64,000 nt of DNA from an uncultured Muribaculaceae bacterium (GTDB lineage Bacteria; Bacteroidota; Bacteroidia; Bacteroidales; Muribaculaceae), in NCBI GenBank assembly GCA_934661195.1, contig CAKUJD010000005.1, positions 217,718-281,717 on the forward strand. Direction: 5' to 3'. Each line of letters starts with the position of its first letter. Within the stretch, counting starts at the first letter, position 1. A program made the position numbers and the translations under genes. Below are positions 16,285-25,598 of the stretch, in pieces. The notes under the pieces were generated by a model. It was not told where the DNA came from, ran no database searches, and saw only the letters and a program-made list of their open reading frames with translations.

Positions 16285-18237
16285 TTACTTCACCATCACC
16301 TTTTTGCCGTTGTGAATGTAGATGCCGCGCTCGGGGTTGTCGATGCGCACACCGTTCAGGTTGTAGTAGGGCGCGTTGTCGTCGCCGGCGGGTGTCACTT
16401 TTACCGTCTCAACGCCCGTGGGAGTGGCGCCGCCGTTGATGGTGGCAAACTTGCTCCACACGGCAGCGGCCTTGTAGGCCTCAACCGACTCGCTCTGCAC
16501 CTGCAGCTCGGCTTTGGTGTATACATCGGTGTAGAACACCTTGTCGGTGATTGTGGCAGGCTCTTTGGCGTGGGCTATCACCTTTGTGATGGCCTTGCTG
16601 TTGTTGAACACGGCTGTGCCATAGGTCTTCAGCGTGCTTGGCAGCTCCACTGTGGCCAGCTTGGCGCAGTTGAAGAAGCAGCTGTTGCCTATGCTCTCCA
16701 CGCCTTCGGGAATCTTAATGCTCTCAATGCCCGCGCATGCTGCGAATGCGTTGTTGCCAATGGCGCGAAGGCTGTAGGGCAGGTCGATGCTGGTGAGGGC
16801 GGCGCAGTTGCTGAAGGCGTAGTTGTCAATCTTCTCCAGCGAGGTGGGGAATGTGAAGCCGGTCAGCACTTTGCACGTCTGGAAGGCGTAGCCGCCAATG
16901 TATTTCACTGTGGCGGGCATCTCCACCGTTGTCAGCTTGGTGCAGTTGCTGAACGCATTGGCCGGAATGGTGTCGACGAGTGCGGGCAGCTCGATTTTCT
17001 CAATAGATGTGTAGCCGAATGTGTATTGGCCAAACTTCTTGAGCGTGCTGGGCAGCTTCACCGAGGCCAGGTTGTCGGCGTGGAAAAACACGTGGTTGGG
17101 CAGCTCGGTCACCGCAGCCGGAATCTCGATGCTGGTGAGGGCCTGCGCATATTCAAATGCATGGTGGCCTATTTGGCTCACGCTGGCGGGCAGTTTCACC
17201 GATTCCAGTTTGGTGCAGTAGTCGAACGCATAGTTGCCAAGGGCTGTGACGGTGGCGGGAATCGTATAGGCTGTAACCGAGCCTGGCACGGTGTAGAGCA
17301 CCGTCTTGTCTTTGCTCAGCAGTGCGCCGTCTTGCGAGCTGTAGGTCTTGTTGCCTGCGTCAACATTGATGCTGGTGAGCTTGGCGCATTGTGTGAACAC
17401 TTGTTCGCCAATAGTGTCGACGCTGGCTGGCACTGTGACGCTGGTGAGCTGGGTGCAGTTTCTGAAGGCGGCTCCCTGCACTTCCTTGATGCTCGATGGA
17501 ATGGCAAACGACTCAATGGCTGTGCTTTGGAATGCGCCGAAAGGTATCACAGTCACCTTCGACGACAGTTTCACGTCTTTCAGAAACGAGCAGTTGTAGA
17601 AAGCCATCGAGCCTATCGAATCCACGCTTTCGGGCAGCTCGACCGATGTGAGTGCCTTGCAGGCGTTGAAGGCGTTGTCGCGAATCACCTTCACGGTGCT
17701 TGGCAGCTCCACTTTGGCCAGTTTCGAGCAGTTCTGGAAGGTGTATTTGTCAATCACGGTCACGCCCGATGGAATGTTGCAGCTGGTGAGCACCGTGCAG
17801 CTGCTGAAGGCGTTGGGGCCAATCTTGGTGACGCTGGCCGGCAGCTCAATCGATGCCAGCTTGGTGCAGCTGTAGAATGCCTTGCTCGGAATCTCAGTGA
17901 TGCCGTCGGGAATGTTGATGCTCGTCATCTTGCAGTAGTAGAATGCGCCTTCGCCAATTTCGGTGATGGTCGAGGGCAGGGTCACGGCTGTCACCTTCGA
18001 TGAAAAGTCTTTGAAGGCTTCTTTGCCAATGGCGGTCACATTGTAGGTGTCGCCCGAGCCTTCGCTGTCGGTGATGGTGGCGGGCACCACCACTTCGCCG
18101 TTCGCGGTGCATTTGGTCACGGCCACATTGTTGCCCGAGGTCACGGTGTAGGTGATTTTGTCCACTGTGAAGCTCTGGGCTGAGGCTGCTGTCGCCATAA
18201 GGCATATTGCAGCCGAAAGGAGTAGATGTTTCTTCAT
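16285..18237 (-). CDS. BspA-like leucine-rich repeat surface protein
   Basis: The 650-residue protein has a signal peptide (ATAASAQ, about residue 21) and then about 20 LRR_5 repeats of roughly 23 residues with the pattern AF..C..L..v.LP.sv..Ig. This is the BspA/TpLRR type, used by gut and oral bacteria for adhesion to host or other cells. The C-terminus carries YYNLNGVRIDNP and GIYIHNGKKVMVK, a sorting-like tail also seen in the 43.5 kb protein. It is divergent from the GHL10 gene and monocistronic. Confidence 0.9.
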   Translation of the reverse strand: MKKHLLLSAAICLMATAASAQSFTVDKITYTVTSGNNVAVTKCTANGEVVVPATITDSEGSGDTYNVTAIGKEAFKDFSSKVTAVTLPSTITEIGEGAFYYCKMTSINIPDGITEIPSKAFYSCTKLASIELPASVTKIGPNAFSSCTVLTSCNIPSGVTVIDKYTFQNCSKLAKVELPSTVKVIRDNAFNACKALTSVELPESVDSIGSMAFYNCSFLKDVKLSSKVTVIPFGAFQSTAIESFAIPSSIKEVQGAAFRNCTQLTSVTVPASVDTIGEQVFTQCAKLTSINVDAGNKTYSSQDGALLSKDKTVLYTVPGSVTAYTIPATVTALGNYAFDYCTKLESVKLPASVSQIGHHAFEYAQALTSIEIPAAVTELPNHVFFHADNLASVKLPSTLKKFGQYTFGYTSIEKIELPALVDTIPANAFSNCTKLTTVEMPATVKYIGGYAFQTCKVLTGFTFPTSLEKIDNYAFSNCAALTSIDLPYSLRAIGNNAFAACAGIESIKIPEGVESIGNSCFFNCAKLATVELPSTLKTYGTAVFNNSKAITKVIAHAKEPATITDKVFYTDVYTKAELQVQSESVEAYKAAAVWSKFATINGGATPTGVETVKVTPAGDDNAPYYNLNGVRIDNPERGIYIHNGKKVMVK

Positions 18238-18299
18238 ACCTAAACGAGTATTTTTAATTAAATATTGATATATGATGCTATTTGCTTATGTAATTATGT

Positions 18300-18307
18300 G
18301 CAAAAGT
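18300..18307 (-). promoter_or_regulatory. -7 box of the LRR gene promoter
   Basis: TACTTTTG on the minus strand, giving a leader of about 55 nt. No -33 box is clear. Confidence 0.4.
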
Positions 18308-18439
18308 AGTTATTTTTTTGCTTTTATTGGCTGGTAGGTTACAATTTTTCAACGAAATGGCTAAATGGCGTGGGCCAGTACCGCAATTCTATTAAATTGA
18401 ATAGGAACGCGCCGTTTTGCGCAAGGTGGCAGGCGGCGG

Positions 18440-18471
18440 TTTGCCAAAGTGCGTTTTTTGCTGTAACTTTG
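18440..18471 (+). promoter_or_regulatory. promoter of the GHL10 gene
   Basis: TTTG (18440-18443), 20-bp spacer, TAACTTTG (18464-18471). Start of transcription is expected about 40 nt before the ATG. Confidence 0.6.
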
Positions 18472-18520
18472 AAACATCATCAACATAATTGCATAAAAAA
18501 CTATACAAAACCAAAGCGTA

Positions 18521-21500
18521 ATGACAAGAAAACTACTCCTAACAGCCTTGGCGCTGCTGATGACCGCGATGGGCATCAGGGCCGGCGAGGCTCAGAAGCG
18601 CGAGATGCGCACGGCGTGGATTGCCACTGTGGCCAACATCGACTGGCCAAGCACACGCGGCACCGGCGCCAGCGTTATTGCAAAACAAAAGCAGGAACTG
18701 CTCGTCTACATCGACGGTTTTCACCGCGACAACATGAACGCCATCTGCCTGCAGGTGCGCCCCATGGCTGACGCCCTCTACAAGTCGAGCTACGAGCCGT
18801 GGTCGGCCTACCTCACCGGCACGCGCGGCAAGGATCCGGGTTGGGACCCTCTGGCTTTTGCCGTTGAGGAGTGTCACAAGCGCGGCATGGAGTGCCACGT
18901 GTGGGTCAATCCCTACCGATTCAGCAAAAAGGGCGGCACCGACAACACCACTCCTCAAGACGAGGCTGTGAAGGCTTCGGGCGTGCTCATCGACAACAAT
19001 GGCGACCAGGTGTTTAACCCCGCCCTTGAGGCTTCGCGCAAGCGCGTGGTGGACGTGTGCCGCGAAATGATTCAGAACTACGACATCGACGGCATAATAT
19101 TCGACGACTACTTCTATCCCGGCGCGGGCTTGAGCACTGGCACCGATGCCCCCGACTACCAGTTGTGGAAGCAGAGCGGCACTTCGCTGTCGCTGGCCAA
19201 CTGGCGCCGCGCCAATGTGAACCAGATGGTGGCCGACGTCTACAACATGGTGCAGGCCACCAAGCCGTTTGTGAAGTTTGGCATCGGTCCCGCCGGTGTG
19301 GCCGGCACTGCCGCCACTTCGGCCTCGAAGCACAATGTGGACCCGTGTCCAGTGGGCAGCGACTGGCAGTACAACACCATCTACAGCGACCCCCTGGCGT
19401 GGCTCGAGGAGGGCACCATCGACTACATATCGCCCCAGCTCTACTGGAAGACCAACCACGCCACCAATCCCTTCGGCCCGCTCACCAAGTGGTGGAGCTA
19501 TGCCGCCCATCACTTTGGACGCCACCACTATGCCAGCCACAACATCTACTTCATGGCCGGCACCAACTCCAAGAGCGACTGGGACGAGATTCTGGCCCAA
19601 ATCAACTATTCGCGCCAGTATAATTACGACAACGCCCCCGGCGTGAACTTCTATTCCGCAAAATACCTCAACGGCCCGGCCATCAGCGGCTTTGGCGACT
19701 ACCTCAAGGCCAACTGCTTCCAGCATCCCGCCCTGCCGCCAGCTCTCACGTGGAAGGAGAAGGGTAACTACGACGCTCCGGCCAACCTCAAGCTCAGCGG
19801 CAACACCCTCACTTGGAAGGGTGTCGACAAAAAACTGATGAAGTATTCGGTGTATGCCTTCCCCAACAGTGTGTCGCCCGCCGACATCATGAGTGAAAAG
19901 TTTGGCGGCATCAAATCCGACTATCTGGTGGCTCTCACCTACAGCCCCAGCTATGAACTTTCGGCCGATCTCGCAAAAGACCACTGGTATGCAGTGTGCA
20001 TGGTCGACGGCTGGAACAACGAGTTCGACCCCGCCTATCTCAACGCTCCCGCAGGCCAGGCCGACACGGCCACGCCCATTTCGCCTGTAGACGGTGCTGC
20101 CACCACTTGGAATCAGGAATTTAAGTGGACCGCAGCCAGCGGTGAGGCCACCTATCGCATTCAGGTGAGCCCCGACAGCACATTCTCGAGCGTGGTGCTC
20201 GAGCGCAGCTCGCTCACCGAGCCTGAAACCACGTTCAATCTGTCCACGCTCGAGTCGGCTGCCACCTACTATTGGCGCGTCACCACCAGTCAGCAGGGCC
20301 GTTTTGCCACCACCGGCCCTACAGCCACATTCACATCGCCCAAGCGCAACCCAGCCCCGATGGCCACACTTGTGTCGCCTGCCGACGGCATGGCCACCGA
20401 CAGCGACTTTGTGATGACCTGCAAAGCCGCCGATGTGCAGAGCGTTGTGGCCCAGGTGGCCACCGACGCCAAGTTTGCCAACGTGGTGTGGCAGCGCGAC
20501 ATGGACGAGAAGGAGGCCGGACAGTGGCAGGCGCTTTGCGAAGTTGCCGCCATTGGCAAGGGCAAGTTCTACTGGCGCGTGGTGACGGGGGCCGAGTATT
20601 GCCTCGACAATGCCACCACTCCGCGCCAGTTCACCGTTACGGCCATACCCACCGGCAACTACGAGCCGGGCTATGTGCGCCGCCGCGACATCGACACATA
20701 TAATAATATAGAGGACGCCGCTGGCCAGAATACCACAGTATCGGCTCTAAGCAGCACGTGGATGCGCTCGGTGAAGGAGCCTTACAACAACATGGCCTTT
20801 GTGAGCGACGGCCTTTGCAACCGTGGCTTCACCGCCTATGCCGACCGCCTGCTGGTGGTGGGACGCGCCGAAAACACGCAAGGCTCGCAGGTCACCATCG
20901 ACCACTACGACAAGGCAACTGGCGAGAAACTGAAGAGTGTGACTGTGGGCGAAGACTCGCAGGTGGCCTACCTGCCTGGCAACGACATATTCACCGACAA
21001 TGCTGGCAATGTGCTCATTAGTAACCTCACGCTGCGCATCAGCACCACTCCGCTCACCATTTGCCGCGTGAATCCCGAAACTGGCGAGGCCACTGTGGTG
21101 GCTTCGGTCACCTGCGATGACACCAGTACCGGCCGCATCGACCACTGCAACGTGTGGGGCGATGTGAACTCGGGCAACTTCACCGTGTTTGCCGCCATGT
21201 CGAGCGGCACCGAGCTTGTGCGCTGGACCATTAAAGACGGCAGCCTGGCCTCGACCAGCGTGGTCGGCATCAAGGCCTACACCGCCGGCGCAAGCCAGCT
21301 GGGCATTGCTCCGCGCGTTTGGCCGGTGAGCGCTACTCAGGCCTATGTGAAGGGCAGCAGCACCGACCTTGCCCTCTACGACTTCACCACCGGGGCCATA
21401 GTGCAGCAGTTCGACAACGGCACAAATGTGCTGTCGGGACACCGCCAGGCCAACGGCATGGCCATGTTCACCAACGGCGGCCAGCGCTATGTGGTGCTTC

Positions 21501-21976
21501 CCACTGGCGACCACACCACCGACACCGGCTTCCAATTCACTTTGGCCCAATGCGGCGAGGGTGGCACACTTGCCGGCAGCAAGGCCATGTGGACCTTCCC
21601 CAAGCGCGGCATGGGCAATGTGAACAGCAACACCTGGAATGCCCTTTGCGTGGCCGACAGTATCGACGCCACCACCACCGACCTTTACTTCTATGTGCCG
21701 GGCAACGGACTTGCCGCCTACCGCATGACGCAGACCGAAAAATCGGCCATTGAGACTGCAATATCTGCGGCCGGTTGCCCGCGTGTGTCGGTTCGTGGAA
21801 ATCTCATTGAGTTGAGTACCGGGGTTTATAGGGTTGAACTGCTTGATGCAGCGGGCCGTAGCCTGCTTGTTAAGCACAACGCCAGAACCATTCAGAAAAA
21901 TGGACTCAGGGGCGTTTACCTGCTAAGATGCACCACAGCCGATGGCGTGACTCACACCATCAAGCTGTCGCTCTGA
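18521..21976 (+). CDS. secreted GHL10-type glycoside hydrolase with C-terminal propeller
   Basis: The 1151-residue protein begins with a signal peptide (IRAGEA, about residue 22). Residues about 28-400 match the glycosyl-hydrolase-like 10 family (DUF187/YngK): REMRTAWIATVANIDWPS, NAICLQVRPMADALY, HVWVNPYRF and DGIIFDDYFYP. Then come FN3-like modules (about 505-710) and a beta-propeller-like region (about 720-1080) that resembles the 30.6 kb protein. The tail (VYRVELLDAAGR...GVYLLRCTTADG) is Por/T9SS-like. GHL10 members act on carbohydrates, including denuded peptidoglycan glycans; the substrate here is open. Own promoter and terminator. Confidence 0.85.
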   Translation: MTRKLLLTALALLMTAMGIRAGEAQKREMRTAWIATVANIDWPSTRGTGASVIAKQKQELLVYIDGFHRDNMNAICLQVRPMADALYKSSYEPWSAYLTGTRGKDPGWDPLAFAVEECHKRGMECHVWVNPYRFSKKGGTDNTTPQDEAVKASGVLIDNNGDQVFNPALEASRKRVVDVCREMIQNYDIDGIIFDDYFYPGAGLSTGTDAPDYQLWKQSGTSLSLANWRRANVNQMVADVYNMVQATKPFVKFGIGPAGVAGTAATSASKHNVDPCPVGSDWQYNTIYSDPLAWLEEGTIDYISPQLYWKTNHATNPFGPLTKWWSYAAHHFGRHHYASHNIYFMAGTNSKSDWDEILAQINYSRQYNYDNAPGVNFYSAKYLNGPAISGFGDYLKANCFQHPALPPALTWKEKGNYDAPANLKLSGNTLTWKGVDKKLMKYSVYAFPNSVSPADIMSEKFGGIKSDYLVALTYSPSYELSADLAKDHWYAVCMVDGWNNEFDPAYLNAPAGQADTATPISPVDGAATTWNQEFKWTAASGEATYRIQVSPDSTFSSVVLERSSLTEPETTFNLSTLESAATYYWRVTTSQQGRFATTGPTATFTSPKRNPAPMATLVSPADGMATDSDFVMTCKAADVQSVVAQVATDAKFANVVWQRDMDEKEAGQWQALCEVAAIGKGKFYWRVVTGAEYCLDNATTPRQFTVTAIPTGNYEPGYVRRRDIDTYNNIEDAAGQNTTVSALSSTWMRSVKEPYNNMAFVSDGLCNRGFTAYADRLLVVGRAENTQGSQVTIDHYDKATGEKLKSVTVGEDSQVAYLPGNDIFTDNAGNVLISNLTLRISTTPLTICRVNPETGEATVVASVTCDDTSTGRIDHCNVWGDVNSGNFTVFAAMSSGTELVRWTIKDGSLASTSVVGIKAYTAGASQLGIAPRVWPVSATQAYVKGSSTDLALYDFTTGAIVQQFDNGTNVLSGHRQANGMAMFTNGGQRYVVLPTGDHTTDTGFQFTLAQCGEGGTLAGSKAMWTFPKRGMGNVNSNTWNALCVADSIDATTTDLYFYVPGNGLAAYRMTQTEKSAIETAISAAGCPRVSVRGNLIELSTGVYRVELLDAAGRSLLVKHNARTIQKNGLRGVYLLRCTTADGVTHTIKLSL

Positions 21977-21998
21977 CAGTGTCCCCCTTTATCAACAC

Positions 21999-22046
21999 TG
22001 GCGGTTGCGCCCTGCGACAGAGTGGGGTGTCAACCGCCATTTTTTT
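21999..22046 (+). terminator. terminator of the GHL10 gene
   Basis: TGGCGGTTG pairs with CAACCGCCA (22031-22039), followed by T7. Confidence 0.8.
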
Positions 22047-22146
22047 ATATATACATTAACGAAAGCGCGGCAATTCGTATTTAATTGCATAGTTAACTTG
22101 CTCAGGCTCTCTGTTCTGTGTTTGAATCCATTGAGGCACAGGCGTA

Positions 22147-22322
22147 TAGCTTTGCCTGATGGCAACCCAGTTGCTGAAAAAATGTATTAAAAGCGAATAA
22201 AACCATTAAAAACGGCAATGTTAATAATAATGATTTTCTGTTCACGAAATTAAATTATTGCTAAATGACTGCTATTTAACATAGCCAAGTGGGGTTTGTT
22301 TCGAAAAATAGTATTAAGTTTG
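22147..22322 (+). promoter_or_regulatory. leader region of the SusCD operon with two candidate promoters
   Basis: Two exact -7 boxes face SusC: TAGCTTTG at 22147-22154 (TTTG at 22121-22124 gives a long 22-bp spacer) and TAAGTTTG at 22315-22322 (TTTG at 22295, short 16-bp spacer). The leader would be 330 or 160 nt. Nothing else is seen in 22047-22488: no regulator gene, attenuator hairpin or small ORF that convinces. Confidence 0.35.
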
Positions 22323-22488
22323 TAAAGAAATACGGCCATAACCACAAAGTGTCGGGCACTCAGTGTCCGTGCTGCGTGGGTTGTTGTGCTTTATTTCACT
22401 TGCATAGCGATAGGCAACTATCCACAAAACAACTTTGTAGAATATTAGCATACAATAAACCTGTAATAAAAACAATAAAAAAGTAATT

Positions 22489-25400
22489 ATGAGAAAACAG
22501 CTATTGCTTCTGTTATTTTCCCTCTTTGCGGTGATGGGCTTCGCCCGCACTGTGACCGGCATAGTTGTGCAAGCCTCTGATAAAGAGCCGATTATTGGCG
22601 CTTCTATTCAGGTGCATGGCACATCTAAAGGCACAGCTACCGACATCGACGGAAAGTTTACTCTCGATGTCAACGACGGCGACGTGCTTGACGTGTCTTA
22701 TGTGGGAATGAATCCCATCTCGGTGAAGGTTGGCAACCAGACCACCATCAACATTGAGATGAAGGAGAACTCTCAAGTCCTTAAAGAAGTGGTTGTAACC
22801 GCCATGGGTCAAACCCAGGAAAAGAAGAAACTTAACTTCGCGGTTCAATCGCTTAACAACGACCAGGTGACTGCCGGTGGTTCTAACAACTTCGTTAACT
22901 CACTGCAAGGTAAAGTGTCTGGTCTTCAGGTAGCTACCGGTGGTGGCTCGCCTAACTCCTCTTCGCAGGTAATTATCCGCGCCATCTCGTCGGTTAACCC
23001 CTCGCAGAGCAATGAGCCGCTTATCATCATCGACGGCATGCCCGTGCGCGGCAAGGGCTCTTCGCTTTCCGACATCAACCCCGACGATATCGAGAACATG
23101 TCGGTGCTGAAAGGCGCTGCCGCATCGGCACTCTATGGCCAGGAGGCATCCAACGGTGTGATTATGATCACCACCAAGAGCGGTAGCAAGACTGGTGCAG
23201 TGAGCGTTAATGGTACTGCCACTGTTGAGGTTAACGTGCCTATGCGTGTCCCCAAAATCCAGAAAACTTTCCTCTCGGGTACCTACGGCTTCTACAAAGA
23301 AAATTCAGCCTCTGGCGGCTGGGGCCCTTATGCCCGCCCCGAGGACAAAATCTACGACAACACTGGCAACTTCCTGGGCACCGGCATCATGCAGAAGTAT
23401 GACGTGTCGATCTCGGGCGGTACTGAGAAGTTCAACTCTTATGCTTCGGCCAGCTACTCCAACAGCGACGGTGTGATTCCCAAAGACTACAAGAATCAGC
23501 TCACCGTGTTCCTGAAAGGTTTCTACAAGCCATCTGAGCAAGTCACATTCCAGCTCACCACCAACTTCGTAAACAGCAAGTCGCGTGGCTTTGGCAATGC
23601 AATGTCTACAGTATATAACTGGTCGATCGACAAGGATATGAGTGACTATCAGACCGTTGACGGCCATGTGAACTGGGCTAACCGCTACGACCACTGGGAG
23701 CAGCTGCTCGACACCGAGCGCATCAGCGCCGGCATTTCGCCCTACTTTGGCCGCTACCGCGACAAGAGCGAAACCGAGAGCGACCGCATCATCGTCAATG
23801 GTCAGCTCACCTATGAGCCTATTAAAGACCTCGTGTTCACCGGCAAACTTGGCTACGATAAGTCATACACCACTTATGAGAGCTACACAGTGCCCCGCCT
23901 CTATGCCGGCGACTTCAACAACATCAACGACCCCGAGGTGCAGAAGGCCCTGAGCGACATGCAATACAAGTTTGGTGCCTACACTTTCCAGCCCTCACGC
24001 GGCCAGCAGTTTACTGCCCAGTTCCTTGCCACCTACAAGCACACATTTGCCGAGGACTACAACTTCAACTTCCTCTTCGGTGCCGAGTATAAGGAGACAA
24101 GCAGCTATGAGGCTCAGATGGCAGGCCAGAAGTTTATGCTCGACGGCGACTTCTACAGCTTCCAGAATGTGGACCCCACCACTTTCACTGCCAGCGGCTC
24201 GAGCGACTATAATATGTATCTCTATCACACAAAAGATAACAAGTATGGCTACTTTGGCGAACTCCGCTTCGACTACAAGGGCATGGCACAGCTCTCTGTG
24301 ACTGGCCGTTACGATGGCTCTTCGCGCCTGAAGCAGTCGGGCCCGACCTACTTCTATCCTTCGGTTACCGCCGGTGTGATATTCAGCGAACTCTTCCACC
24401 TGCAGAACAACTGGTTCTCTTATGGTAAGATTCGCGGCAACTGGGCAAAGGTTGGTAAGGACTGCCCCCGCTACCTCTTCAACGACACCTACAAGCAGTG
24501 GAGCACATTCCCCGACGGCGGTTATGGCGTAGACCCCACAGTGTCGCGCGCCATCACACTGGTGCCTGAGATGACAAGCTCTTGGGAAATCGGTGCCGAC
24601 CTGCGCTTCTTCAACAGCCGCACCCGCCTGGATGTGGCCTACTACTCAACCACTGTCGACAACCAGATTGTGAGCGTGCGCGTGTCGCCTGCATCGGGCA
24701 CAATTCTGCAAACCCGCAACGAGGGCTCTATCGAGAACTATGGTATGGAGTTCACTCTGGCACAAGACATTATCCAAACCAAGGACTTCAGCTGGACAGC
24801 CACTCTGAATGCTTCGTTCAACCGCGGCCGCGTGCGTTCGCTGCCCGACGGCATCGTGGAAATTCAGGGCTCGCAGTATGGCGACATCTTCCCCAGCGCC
24901 TACTTGCACGGCTCAACCACTGGTATCTCGGGTAAGGACTACCAGCGCGACCCCAACGGCAACGTGATTTGCAACGCCGACGGATATCCCCTCATCAGCC
25001 CGGTTAAGGGTAACTACATTGGTAACCGCGAGCCCGACTTCCTTATGGGTCTCGGCTCCACATTCCGCTATAAGAACGCCACTCTGTCGTTCCTGCTCGA
25101 CGGCCGTTGCGGCGGCGACGTGGTCAACGTCACCAACCGCGGCCTCATCAGCAACGGTATGAACCACCTCTATGAGAAGTACCGCAACCGCGAGATAATC
25201 TTCAAGGGCGTGGTGCAAAACCCCGACGGCACCTACAGCCCCAACACCACTCCTATCGTTCTTGACCAGAACTTCATCAGCACATACTTCAACACTGTGT
25301 CGAGCAACTTCATCGAAGACGGCTCTTACATCCGCTTGAGCTATGTGACTCTGGGCTACAACTTCAAGAACATGCTCAAGAGCAGCTGGTGTGTTAAGGA

Positions 25401-25569
25401 CCTGGGCATCACATTCACTGCCCGCAACCTGTTCCTGCTCACCAAGTACACCGGCAACGACCCCGCCATCATGGCAGGCGTTTCGGGCGGTACTGGCGCA
25501 ATGGGCATCGACAACTACAACGTGCCCAACACACGCAGCTACAACGTGACTCTTAAAGCATCATTCTAA
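22489..25569 (+). CDS. SusC-like TonB-dependent outer-membrane transporter
   Basis: The 1026-residue protein has a signal peptide (VMGFA, about 20), a carboxypeptidase-regulatory-like domain (about 22-95: GIVVQASDKEPIIGASI and TATDIDGKF), a TonB-box-like stretch LKEVVVTAMG near 100, and a plug with IIIDGMPVRG and ASNGVIMITTKSG; the rest is the barrel, ending in Phe. It imports an oligosaccharide or other ligand captured by the SusD partner 29 bp downstream. There is no ECF/FecR or hybrid two-component regulator nearby. It heads an operon of four genes. Confidence 0.95.
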   Translation: MRKQLLLLLFSLFAVMGFARTVTGIVVQASDKEPIIGASIQVHGTSKGTATDIDGKFTLDVNDGDVLDVSYVGMNPISVKVGNQTTINIEMKENSQVLKEVVVTAMGQTQEKKKLNFAVQSLNNDQVTAGGSNNFVNSLQGKVSGLQVATGGGSPNSSSQVIIRAISSVNPSQSNEPLIIIDGMPVRGKGSSLSDINPDDIENMSVLKGAAASALYGQEASNGVIMITTKSGSKTGAVSVNGTATVEVNVPMRVPKIQKTFLSGTYGFYKENSASGGWGPYARPEDKIYDNTGNFLGTGIMQKYDVSISGGTEKFNSYASASYSNSDGVIPKDYKNQLTVFLKGFYKPSEQVTFQLTTNFVNSKSRGFGNAMSTVYNWSIDKDMSDYQTVDGHVNWANRYDHWEQLLDTERISAGISPYFGRYRDKSETESDRIIVNGQLTYEPIKDLVFTGKLGYDKSYTTYESYTVPRLYAGDFNNINDPEVQKALSDMQYKFGAYTFQPSRGQQFTAQFLATYKHTFAEDYNFNFLFGAEYKETSSYEAQMAGQKFMLDGDFYSFQNVDPTTFTASGSSDYNMYLYHTKDNKYGYFGELRFDYKGMAQLSVTGRYDGSSRLKQSGPTYFYPSVTAGVIFSELFHLQNNWFSYGKIRGNWAKVGKDCPRYLFNDTYKQWSTFPDGGYGVDPTVSRAITLVPEMTSSWEIGADLRFFNSRTRLDVAYYSTTVDNQIVSVRVSPASGTILQTRNEGSIENYGMEFTLAQDIIQTKDFSWTATLNASFNRGRVRSLPDGIVEIQGSQYGDIFPSAYLHGSTTGISGKDYQRDPNGNVICNADGYPLISPVKGNYIGNREPDFLMGLGSTFRYKNATLSFLLDGRCGGDVVNVTNRGLISNGMNHLYEKYRNREIIFKGVVQNPDGTYSPNTTPIVLDQNFISTYFNTVSSNFIEDGSYIRLSYVTLGYNFKNMLKSSWCVKDLGITFTARNLFLLTKYTGNDPAIMAGVSGGTGAMGIDNYNVPNTRSYNVTLKASF

Positions 25570-25598
25570 TCATCATTTTTAGGACAGCATTCAAAATC

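Noticed and set aside
16270..18003. 577-codon plus-strand ORF over the LRR gene
   Set aside because: Periodic antisense image of the LRR repeats; no signal peptide or motif.
16300..18100. Regular repeats that could suggest a CRISPR or tandem DNA repeat
   Set aside because: The periodicity of about 69 bp is that of 23-residue leucine-rich repeats in an open frame; units are degenerate at DNA level.
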